A DNA stretch of 14,507 bases from Endothia cerciana (lineage: Eukaryota > Ascomycota > Sordariomycetes > Diaporthales > Cryphonectriaceae). Position numbers and translations under genes: made by a program. Position 1 is the first letter of the stretch; each line of letters begins with the position of its first letter. This document shows, piece by piece, positions 7,323 to 14,507 of this stretch. The notes under the pieces were generated by a model that ran no database searches, had not been told where the DNA came from, and saw nothing but the letters and a program-made list of their open reading frames with translations. The stretch lies in assembly GCA_026119935.1 (NCBI GenBank), contig JALRMH010000129.1, positions 1 through 14,507 of the forward strand. The letters run 5' to 3'.

Positions 7323-9217
7323 ATGAGGACAACGATGAATTGCAGATCAGCCCCCGCCCTCGTGAGAGCCATCGTACCAGTCTGTCGGGCACGATGGATG
7401 GCAGCCTCCCGAGCTGCCCTCCGGAACCTGGGATCTGGTCAAGGCGGCCAGACACGCTGCCTCCAGACAACCGCACGGCGGCGGACAGATGGGGTCTTCA
7501 GAGGTTTGACGGACGATAGGCTGCCTATGCCATGGATCAAGGCCTTTGGACTCCAGCGGGCTGGGAAGAGCGTCGCAACTTCCGAGGCGCAGCCTCAGGA
7601 GCGCGACCTCAGCCCGCGGAGGATGAAGGACAGCTATCACAGGGTCGTTCTGCCTCTTGGGCAGGACCCCTGGCTCTCCGACCAGTACCTCAACAGCTCG
7701 GGACATATCAGGCACGTGTGCAGGAGGACCCTCCTCCCCAACCCTTCTGTTGGTCCGTCAACCTGCTGACGTCTCGGCTCCAAGGCTGGGAACAATCTTC
7801 ATGGACCTGGATGCCCTTTCGGGGATCGTGGTCTACAAGCACACCGGCCCTGGAGTTACCGTCGTGACGGCCGCGCTTGATCGCATCACGATAGCACATC
7901 CACTGACTGAGATCACGGACTTGGAGTACAGCGGGCAGGTTACATATGCGACTGGGAGGAGCAGTCTTGAGATTACCTGCAGAGTTGCACGCGCGAGGCC
8001 CGAAGGCGAACCCAGCAAGCCAGAGGATGTTCTCCTCACCTGTACCTTCACAATGGTCGCCCTGGACCCCGAGACCAAGAAACCTGTCCACGTGCCGCGC
8101 CTCATCTGCGAAAACGACGACGAGGAGAAGATCTTCAAGGCTGGTGAGGCCAAGTCTCTGGCCAAGAGGGAGGTGTCGAAGATGTCCCTGCTGGCTATTG
8201 AGCCTAACGATCCCGAGTCGGCCCTGATACACCAGATATGGCTGAAGCAGATTCAGTGGCATGATCCCAACGAGAGCTCTCGGCAGCCACCAAACGTCAT
8301 CGCCATGGCCCGGACACAGCTATCCAGCGCGTCCATCATGCAGCCTCAGGTGTGATGCTCTTTGCCTTATATCGAGTTCCCGGCTCCAGTTCGCACCCGG
8401 TAGCTGACAGGCCCCCCAAACCAGTACAGGAACAGACATCAGACTATGGTGTTCGGAGGCTTCCATCTCAAACAGACCTTCGAGCTCGCCTTCTGCGCCG
8501 CGGCCAGCTTCGCGCACGCCAGGCCTACATTCATAAGTGCAGATCCTTGTACCTTTCGCAACCCAGTGCCCATAGGTTCAGTCTTATATTTAACTGCTAC
8601 GGTTGCCTATACCGATCCTCCCTTGGTAAGTTCTTCGCGTTGGTCTCTGGTCCTCATTCTAGGGACGCGGATGTCCCTTGGTGTCCTCCGAGTCGCCACC
8701 ACCGTCCTATCGCTAAGTGACCGCACTCGCTAACTATCAGATGTACCAGCTCGACGAAGACGGTAGCGAGCCGAAGCAGGGTGACCCTTCAAAACCCATG
8801 ACGCGGGTGCATGTGCGGGTCGACAGCAAAGTCAGAGGTAAGTTATTGGTGGCCTTGCTGGCTGTGCTGCTCCTCGCCAGCAGGTCTCAGGCGTGATACA
8901 TCAGCACAAAGATGCGGTGTCCCTGTCGACATTGCTTGCGTAGCTCCCCGAGACATAGCGGTCTCCACATTCCGGGCGGTTGCTGACTTTGCAATATAGA
9001 CGTTGAGCATGGAAATGCCAAGTCGACCGGCCAGTTCAATTACACTTTCTCGGTGCCAAAGGATATCAAAGTCATGCCGCATTCCTACTCGGAGTACATG
9101 ATGTACATTGACGCAAGAAGAAGAGTCAAATTAGGCGATATCCAGTCTCGTCGGGAAGAGACCGACTCTACGCTGGAGCGAAAGCAGCTCACCGAGGACG
9201 CCAATCTCACCGAATGA
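7323..9217 (+). CDS. Mitochondrial acyl-CoA thioesterase, ACOT9-like, double hotdog
   Basis: Hydrolyses fatty acyl-CoA to free acid and CoA. Exons: 7323-7711, 7785-8349, 8425-8625, 8741-8837 and 9000-9217; together 1470 nt, 489 residues plus TGA. The N-terminus is rich in Arg, Ala and Ser and poor in acid, as expected for a mitochondrial presequence; ATG 7335 is an alternative start four codons in. Before the first domain lies RMKDSYHRVVLPLGQDPWL. Hotdog 1 begins near residue 128 with HIRLGTIFMDLDALSGIVVYKH; hotdog 2 begins near residue 319 with YRNRHQTMVFGGFHLKQTFE and includes FISADPCTFRNPVPIGS and a C-terminal YSEYMMYIDARRRVKLG. This is the fungal ACOT9 (BFIT/BACH-type) architecture and length. 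Introns 2-4 are GT-AG; introns 1, 2 and 4 have CTGAC branch sites and intron 3 CTAAC. Intron 1 (73 nt) appears to be GC-AG: the GC at 7712-7713 is the only junction that restores HIR-LGTIF. No lesion is seen, so the gene is probably functional. Confidence 0.93.
7712..7784 (+). other. GC-AG intron in the thioesterase gene
   Basis: The donor reads CAG|GCACGT and the acceptor AAG|G, with a CTGAC branch-site motif about 20 bases before the acceptor. Splicing here joins ATC AG to G CTG GGA and gives the conserved HIRLGTIF. No GT in the vicinity gives an in-frame product with this text. Confidence 0.75.
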
Positions 9218-9532
9218 TAGACATCGCTACGTGTCGACCTTCTGAGAACACCAGGAGCCAGTGGACTCCATTGAATAGACACGCCTCGTGATCCCTCAAA
9301 GGCTTTTAGACTGTAGTATACTACTAAGATCCTATAACGGTATACTCTTGAGTATATACGGGAATCTCACCCTCTGAATGGTCCCCTGACGGTTGAGCAT
9401 CCTGCTCTGTGTGCTTAGATCACCAAGCCGGAGACCTTAGGAGATCGACCGTACGCGGGGCTCCTAAACGCCACCGTGGACACGATGCAACCCTTCATAC
9501 ATGGTCCGGGCAGGGTCCCGAGTAGCCCCGGG
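9218..9532. other. Convergent intergenic region with two palindromes
   Basis: This is the 3' region of both the thioesterase and the cyclo-ligase-like gene. GTAGTATACTAC (9313-9324) is a perfect 12-bp palindrome; TATACTC (9341-9347) and GAGTATA (9350-9356) form a near-continuous dyad. Their position about 100-140 bases after the thioesterase stop suits 3'-end formation, but no canonical AATAAA is present. Confidence 0.45.
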
Positions 9533-10309
9533 CTAAGTACTCCTGAGTGCTGCCTCCGGTAGAAGACATTTGAGTTCCTGCAGGGGCGGGATGTCTTCCA
9601 GCATGCCAGCCGCCAGGTTGTCCCATATGATCCCGCATGTTGGCTTGCTGGCGGTGTCTGCTGTGATCAGCTTTGTTGGCGTGATGATCAGATCGCAGAC
9701 GGTGTCGAACGGCTCGGGGACCAGCTCTTCATTCAGCACCTGACAGTCGTGGGCGATTGCGACGGTGGTTGTGTCCGAATTGACAATTCCCATGGAGTAG
9801 AGCATTGCCCATTCCAGATCGAAGAAGCCATGACCCTTGCCGAACCGGATGCCCTTCTTGTTGATTGCGCCCGTTCCGGTCACCATCAACCCAACCCTCA
9901 GATCCATGGCGGCGATATCCTGGAGCGCGACTGGTCTGCCGACCTTTTCCATGCCATCCAGTGTGGCCGCATACTTGAACAGCATCGGATCAATCTCCGA
10001 GGGATCCAATAGCCAGAATCCCCTACGGATGCCATAGGTCGTGATCAGAATCTTGATGCCAGCGTCGAGGGTCCTTTCCCGCAGATACTCGAGGCAGTTG
10101 TCTGGGGTGATGAAGACACATGTGCACCCGGTGAAGCAGGGCCGAGCCAAAAGGGTCTCATTGGCAGCCTGAGAACCCTCGAAGTCGGCGATGAAGGTTG
10201 AAAAGTCGAAGTGGAAGCGTGAGTCTGGGATGGCAACCTCGCGCAGCTCTGCCCATATTTTTGAGCGGACTGCACCCTTGTGATCAACACCACCCTGGGC
10301 GAGAGACAT
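9533..10309 (-). CDS. MTHFSD-type 5-formyltetrahydrofolate cyclo-ligase-like protein
   Basis: A single exon of 258 residues. True 5-formyl-THF cyclo-ligase uses ATP to convert 5-formyl- to 5,10-methenyl-tetrahydrofolate. Visible blocks are VRSKIWAELREVAIPDSRFHF (residues 14-34), FITPDNCLEYLRERTLDAGIKI (66-87), LITTYGIRRGFWLLDP (88-103), LMVTGTGAIN...RFGKGHGFFDLEWAM (141-169), TVAIAHDCQVL (182-192) and VCDLIITPT (204-212). The Gly-rich GKGHGFFDLE corresponds to the nucleotide-binding GYGGGYYDR loop of classic enzymes, but the DLEWAM and HDCQV spelling matches the MTHFSD branch. Animal MTHFSD adds an RNA-recognition domain, which is absent here. The Tyr-Tyr-Asp-Arg part of the classic loop is altered, so catalytic activity is uncertain. 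The ATG at 10309 suits the usual N-terminus. It converges with the thioesterase gene. No lesion is seen. Confidence 0.85.
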   Translation of the reverse strand: MSLAQGGVDHKGAVRSKIWAELREVAIPDSRFHFDFSTFIADFEGSQAANETLLARPCFTGCTCVFITPDNCLEYLRERTLDAGIKILITTYGIRRGFWLLDPSEIDPMLFKYAATLDGMEKVGRPVALQDIAAMDLRVGLMVTGTGAINKKGIRFGKGHGFFDLEWAMLYSMGIVNSDTTTVAIAHDCQVLNEELVPEPFDTVCDLIITPTKLITADTASKPTCGIIWDNLAAGMLEDIPPLQELKCLLPEAALRST

Positions 10310-12177
10310 CCCGACCGTGCAGATGATCTTCTTCGGTTGCCCCCTGGAGGTTGCCAGGTCGTCAAGACAGGGACTGATTAGCGCACCGGGAAGAAGGTCG
10401 CTTTAGGTCCAGGTGAAGTGTGTCCAGCTATCATCCGTGCCCCGCCAGATAGAAGGCCTTCACGATGTCCTGTGAAGCCCATCAGTTGGCAGTCACGGTC
10501 CTCCAGTCTCGGAATATTCCCTGGCTACCGGTTGTGCTGATCCAACCCTGCGTGCCCTGTTGCCACGTTACCGGCTATCTGGGTAGACGCCCGGTTGGTG
10601 ACCCAGACGGTTGGATCCAGGGGGTGGATACCACAGACGTACGTCTGCTGTGTGTGTCTGCATGGGCGGCGCAGTTCATCCCCCCCGTGGTATTGTACCG
10701 GCCCACCCTCTTACATTAGGCGAACGGGCGGCCGGCGATATGGCATCTAAGCCAAGTGATGGAAATGTGTCAAAGGCCATCTCTAGCGGCAGATACCAGA
10801 TACCAGCTAACCCAGGGAGGCGCCGGATGCCGCAACCAACTGGCTAGGCATTGGCAAGTAATCCTCGGATATGAGCGGTGGAGGCTCTTTCAGGCCAATC
10901 AATATGCCGCCGAGGCTCCGAGTCAAGTGCTGTCTTACGGTCCTCGAGACGCTCAGGGCTGAACCCTGTGATAACGCTCTGTGTGAGACGCGGGCGCTAT
11001 TTCCGGCACCTGGACCACACGAGGTACCCCGCCTTCAAGATATGTATGTCGATGCGGAAGATGGTATCCTCGGCTCTCTGGCGACGTTATGTGTGGCAAG
11101 GTCACTCGCCCGGGCGGTAGCCGGGGTCGGAGTCGATGGTCCTCAACGGCATGCCACGAGGTACGAGAGAGAGCATAGAGCCCGGGAGAGGTACCAAGAA
11201 TCGGGCTACCTGAATGTCCCAAGCCGGGCCTTATGCCATTGGAAGGCGATCATCTCGGTCTCACAGAAAGGTAATGCCGCACACCCTGTACTATGTGCCA
11301 AACCCATCTCTCACCAGAGCCACCAGAGGTAGGCAAAAGGCTTATCTCGACACCCTTGCCGTCCACGACCGCGGCTCGAGGCCCACGCCCGATACGGACG
11401 GACGATCCGCTATCTCTGCAGGATGGACCGCCATGCCAATCAGGGGCCGTCTCGACCGACTACAGCTCGAAAATTTCTTTTATCTGGGTCGGTGGTGATC
11501 CTTGCTAAACCGGACTAGGGAGCTGTCTGCTGGGAGGTGTAGGAGGTGAGTGATCTCTTCCAAGAGCATCATCGCAACTGTTGTACCCAAGCTGACGTAT
11601 ACAGAACACTAGAGCTGACGCCCTATCTGCTAGGCGTGTGCCATCCGTTGTGAAGTAGGATGATAACAATAGTCTGACGGTCCACACTGGTCTTGCCCGG
11701 ACCGAGGACCTAGAACATCTTCCCATGAATCCATCTATGCCTTGCCACCCCCTGTCGTGCACACCTTATCGGCGCTGTGGACCAAGATCCTGGATTCTCA
11801 CAGGCCGAAAAACGATACGGGAGGGAACCCCATCCTGATCTTGGGATGGTCCGGGAGAGGATGTACTGTACTGGGTGTTGGTCTCCATAGTTCCAGAGCT
11901 GTTGATTCAAAAGTAGGGTCCTGTCCCGGCTCCTAAAAGTGACTCTGAATCATGTCTCGTCTTTTTCTTCCCCTTCCCTCCACAACGCGTCACGCGACGA
12001 CCACCGCCCGTCGAGCCCTGATCGGAGTTGAGCCGAGCTGGGACGAGAGCTGAGCTGCCCAGTCCAGTCCCCAAAGTTCAACGAGGTACGGCTGGTCACT
12101 CACAGCTACCCTTACGGTCCCGGTCCTCGAGAACCCGTCCTGTATAGGAAAAAAACTTCCAGACAAGCATCGGCATA
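10310..12177. other. Long intergenic stretch, only doubtful relics
   Basis: No complete gene is supported. On the minus strand, a short protein-like piece (STTGSQGIFRDWRTVTAN, stop, WASQDIVKAFYLAG) lies near 10535-10430; one frame over it ends DDSWTHFTWT at TAA 10405-10403. It resembles the C-terminus of a decayed gene of unknown family. Another minus-strand frame from ATG 11888 begins METNTQYSTSSPGPSQDQDG, continues RIVFRPVRIQDLG, and stops after about 40 codons; it might be the start of an acetyltransferase-like gene, but nothing downstream supports that. Plus-strand open frames at 10871-11332 and 11214-11498 do not look like proteins. 11958-11985 is a pyrimidine-rich tract, typical of fungal promoters, about 200 bases ahead of the MFS gene. 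Confidence 0.4.
11958..12177 (+). promoter_or_regulatory. Probable promoter and 5' UTR of the DHA1 MFS gene
   Basis: A C+T tract (11958-11981) is followed by an ACGCGT/CACGCGACG GC patch (11985-11999) and by TATAGGAAAAAAA at about 12143-12155, close to the ATG at 12178, which has an A at -3 relative to the start. CT-rich tracts of this kind commonly precede transcription starts in filamentous fungi. The transcription start itself cannot be fixed from sequence. Confidence 0.4.
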
Positions 12178-13936
12178 ATGGCGGCACAACCACCCGTGGC
12201 CGAGAGGGAGAAGGGGGACATCGAGAAGTCGGCCCCTCACAGCCCGGATGACAGCAGCGACGTCGCCGACTCGACCCTCGCGGCCCTGCAGCGCGTCAAG
12301 ACCGCCGACGAGCATCATCCTATGCACTGGGGCTTCTTCAAGAAATGGTTCATCGTCTTCTGGTACTGCCTGTTGCAGGTCTTCGTCACCCTCACGACCA
12401 CCACCTATGTCAGCGCAGAGTTCCTTGTCCAGGAGCAGTTCGGCGGCACCACCCAGGTCGTCGCCCTCGGCCAGTCCATGTTCATCATCGGGACGGCCAT
12501 TGGACCTGCCTTCCTCGGGCCTCTCTCGTATGTCTTACTTTCCTATCGAGCCCTGTTGTTCCTGTCTCGTACCGCGTGCCGGTTGTCGACGGCGACGCTG
12601 TGCGACGCTGTGCGACGTTGCATGCGGTACCTTGCTAACGAACGGTGTGTCACACCCCACGTGTGAGTTCCATGTGCTGACCCGACGGGCTCCCTCGTAG
12701 TGATATTGGCGGGCGTAAATGGGTCTACGTCGTGTCCATCTTCGCCTACGCCATCCTGAACATCGGCTGCGCCAAGGCGCTCAACCTGCCCATGCTCATC
12801 ATCTTCCAGTTCCTCTGCGGAACCGCCGGAAGCGTGGCGCTGTGCAACGTCGCCGGCACCATTGCCGACCTGTTTGGTGACTCTGATGGCGCCGGTCAGC
12901 CCATGGCTCTTTTCGTGGCCTCTGCCAACACCGGCCCGAGTCTCGGATCGCCCGTCGGGGAGTGGATCGCGGACAATGCCAATATGGGGCTTCCCTGGAT
13001 CTTCTGGATCAACGTCATCATCGGCGCCGCGTTCGCCCTGGGCATGTGCTTCCTCCCGGAGACGCTGCCGCGCATTGTCATCTCTAGAGCCGTCAAGAAG
13101 CATCAATCCGAGAACCCGGAGGAGGTGGCGATCGCCGAGGAGGAGATCGACGTGGTCAAGGAGATGAAGTTTGTCACGACCATGGCCCTGCGCATCATGA
13201 TCACCGAGCCCATCGTGATCTTCCTCGGTCTCTACAATGGCTTCGCTTATGGCCTACTGTTCCTGTACCTGGACGGTGTGTTTGATGTCTTTGTGTTCAA
13301 CAACGGCCTCTCGTAAGTTGCCCCGCCCCCCCCCCCTCCCCCCCGAGACTCTCCCTCCCCCGACCTTCATCTGGAAGGGAACGAGCAAGGTGTTGACTCT
13401 GAACCCGTAGATACATCAACGCGGATCTCACCTACCTGAACTTTGTCGTCGGCGTGGCCATCATGTTCTGCATTGTCCCCCTGCAGACATGGCTCTACAA
13501 GCGCGATCGCCTCAAGCACGGCACGAACCGCCCCGAGGCCCGTTTCCTCACCTCGCTGGTGGGCGTCTGGGGTTTCCCCATCTCTCTGCTGTGGTTCGCC
13601 TTCACCGACGACGGCAGTGTCAGCTTCTGGTCGCCGGTCATCGCCGGTGGCCTGCTCGCCATCTGCGACCCCTTCCTGTGGCTGGCCATGCTGAATTACC
13701 TGACGGACTCGTACCCGAACGTCGCCGCGTCCGCCGTCGCGGCGTTCCTGATCCCCAGTTTCCTGATCGCCGCCGGGTGCGCCCACGCGGGTATTGCCAT
13801 GTTTGACAACATGAGCACCAAGTGGGCGATGGCGACGCTGGGCTTCGTCTCGTTCGGTCTGGTTGCCCTGGTGTATATCTTGTACTTCTTTGGTCCCCGG
13901 ATCAGGGCGAGGTCCAGGCTGGCCCGGAAGTTCTAG
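12178..13936 (+). CDS. MFS transporter, DHA1 family (polyamine/multidrug-type)
   Basis: Likely a plasma-membrane proton antiporter for drugs, polyamines or a metabolite. Exons are 12178-12527, 12701-13312 and 13411-13936; together 1488 nt, 495 residues plus TAG. Introns of 173 and 98 nt are GT-AG and restore GPLS-DIGGRKWVYV and NGLS-YINADLTYL. A polar N-terminal tail (about 50 residues) precedes twelve hydrophobic segments. Motif A is DIGGRKW after TM2; the TM5 antiporter motif is GPSLGSPVGEW, a variant of GPxxGPxxGG; FLPETLPRIVISRAVKK follows TM6 and leads into the central cytosolic loop; the C-terminus is short and Arg-rich (RIRARSRLARKF). Length and order fit the fungal DHA1 group that includes TPO1/FLR1-like pumps. 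Substrate is unknown. No lesion is seen. It is a different subfamily from the 14-TM pseudogene at 2550-3490. Confidence 0.9.
12591..12620. repeat. 10-bp tandem repeat inside intron 1 of the MFS gene
   Basis: Three consecutive near-identical decamers (GGCGACGCTG, TGCGACGCTG, TGCGACGTTG). The intron is 173 nt, longer than most others in the window, so the repeat may have expanded it. Confidence 0.7.
13326..13344. repeat. Poly-C tract in intron 2 of the MFS gene
   Basis: Eleven C, one T, then seven C, shortly after the GTAAGT donor. Homopolymer length here may be misassembled; it does not affect the coding frame. Confidence 0.7.
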
Positions 13937-14378
13937 ATGTAGTCTCGGCCATTCTGAAGGTCGTATTTTTGTTGATTTTGTGTTCATAGACGCAATAGAG
14001 AAACACACATAACATTCAGACCTGAGACAAGTGGTGAAAAGCAACCGCCGGTCCTCTTCACTCCCACGGGAACCTTCGACCGTAATGGTTGATGAGTCCC
14101 CACTAGAAGGGACCGGCGTTCATGTGATGTTGTGTGTAGGAGAAGGAGATTACCCTATAAAATCAAATCATAGAAATCTATGTCAGGTTGTTCTGCGGAG
14201 GCCGTATACTTGGAACTAAGAGAAAGGGTTGGTGAAGCAGTAGGAGGACCACCTGGGCTAGGGCTAGAGACCCTCTCCCCTTGGGATGCCCATCTTACAT
14301 ATGGTCAAGGTTTGTCCTCTGTTCCAAGTCAGGGCTGGACAGTTTGGTCGACAAGAAGTTAAACAACGAACTGGTAGA
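13937..14378. other. 3' region of the MFS gene, no further gene seen
   Basis: The first ~80 bases (T-rich TTTTTGTTGATTTTGTG, then CAATAGAG) look like a fungal 3' UTR. CGCCGGTCC (14046-14054) and GGACCGGCG (14110-14118) form a perfect 9-bp inverted repeat around a 55-base loop. The short plus-strand frames at 14031-14219 and 14180-14362 do not look coding. Confidence 0.45.
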
Positions 14379-14380
14379 TT

Positions 14381-14507
14381 AAAAAAAAAAAAAAAAAAAA
14401 AAAGGAAAAGAAAAAGGAAAAAAAGAAAAGGGCGGGGGCGGGGCCCCCGTGGACGTGGGGGGGGGGGGGGCGCCGGCGGCGGGGGGGGGGGGGGGGGGGG
14501 GGGGGGG
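14381..14507. other. Low-complexity contig end, probable artefact
   Basis: Twenty-three A (14381-14403) give way to A/G mixtures, then G/C-rich sequence, then runs of 14 G (14457-14470) and 27 G (14481-14507) to the end. A steady drift into poly-G is what two-colour sequencing gives when signal fails. It should not be treated as genomic without checking. Confidence 0.8.

Noticed and set aside
7708..8262. 184-codon minus-strand open frame opposite the thioesterase
   Set aside because: It is antisense to strongly conserved thioesterase coding sequence and has no recognisable protein features.
10871..11332. 153-codon plus-strand open frame
   Set aside because: No hydrophobic core pattern, no motif, no supporting introns or homologous-looking blocks.
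12543..13106. 187-codon minus-strand open frame opposite the MFS gene
   Set aside because: Antisense shadow of transporter exon 2; its Asp/Gly/His-rich text reflects codon bias of the plus strand.
13367..14044. 225-codon minus-strand open frame
   Set aside because: Antisense to MFS exon 3; highly polar low-complexity text typical of a GC-rich shadow frame.
14085..14120. Hammerhead-ribozyme-like TTGATGAGTCCC...GGGAC
   Set aside because: The CUGAUGAG-like box and a stem II are suggestive, but the essential GAAA after stem II is absent (CCGG follows) and the first core base differs.
1..14507. CRISPR arrays, tRNA or rRNA genes
   Set aside because: No regularly spaced direct repeats with spacers, no tRNA A/B box pair with a cloverleaf, and no rRNA-like sequence were seen; the context is eukaryotic.

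Overview
The window looks like a contig end from a filamentous ascomycete (Pezizomycotina). Genes are GC-rich and carry short 50-173 nt introns with CTGAC/CTAAC-type branch sites. The first ~1.6 kb is strongly AT-rich, with coding relics whose stop codons all fit C-to-T change of Gln/Arg codons, the pattern left by repeat-induced point mutation (RIP).

Layout. 1-1700 is AT-rich repeat DNA with a gag-like relic (607-840), AT microsatellites and hairpins, ending in helically spaced ATTCAC repeats. 1936-2309 is a small membrane-protein gene broken by one frameshift. 2550-3490 (minus) is a decayed DHA2-type MFS efflux transporter with two internal deletions. 4746-5210 (minus) is an open frame resembling the charged N-terminal tail of another gene, perhaps a transporter, whose start may have decayed to ATA. 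6053-6976 (minus) is a four-exon emopamil-binding-protein (EBP/EXPERA) sterol-isomerase-like gene that keeps its splice sites and catalytic-type residues but has one nonsense codon and one frameshift.

Three genes read as intact: a mitochondrial ACOT9-like acyl-CoA thioesterase (7323-9217, plus, five exons, 489 aa), a single-exon MTHFSD/5-formyltetrahydrofolate cyclo-ligase-like protein (9533-10309, minus, 258 aa), and a 12-TM DHA1-type MFS transporter (12178-13936, plus, three exons, 495 aa). The EBP pseudogene and the thioesterase diverge from a 346 bp shared upstream region; the thioesterase and the cyclo-ligase-like gene converge. 10310-12177 is mostly non-coding with doubtful relics. The last ~125 bases run from poly-A into poly-G and are probably a sequencing or assembly artefact.

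Interpretation: intact metabolic genes sit beside a block where an exporter, a small membrane protein and a sterol-isomerase-like enzyme have all decayed. This could be the remains of a secondary-metabolite locus next to a RIP-affected repeat, but no core synthase is present to prove that. I found no convincing new biological system. The most informative features are the pseudogene block and the GC-AG intron of the thioesterase.
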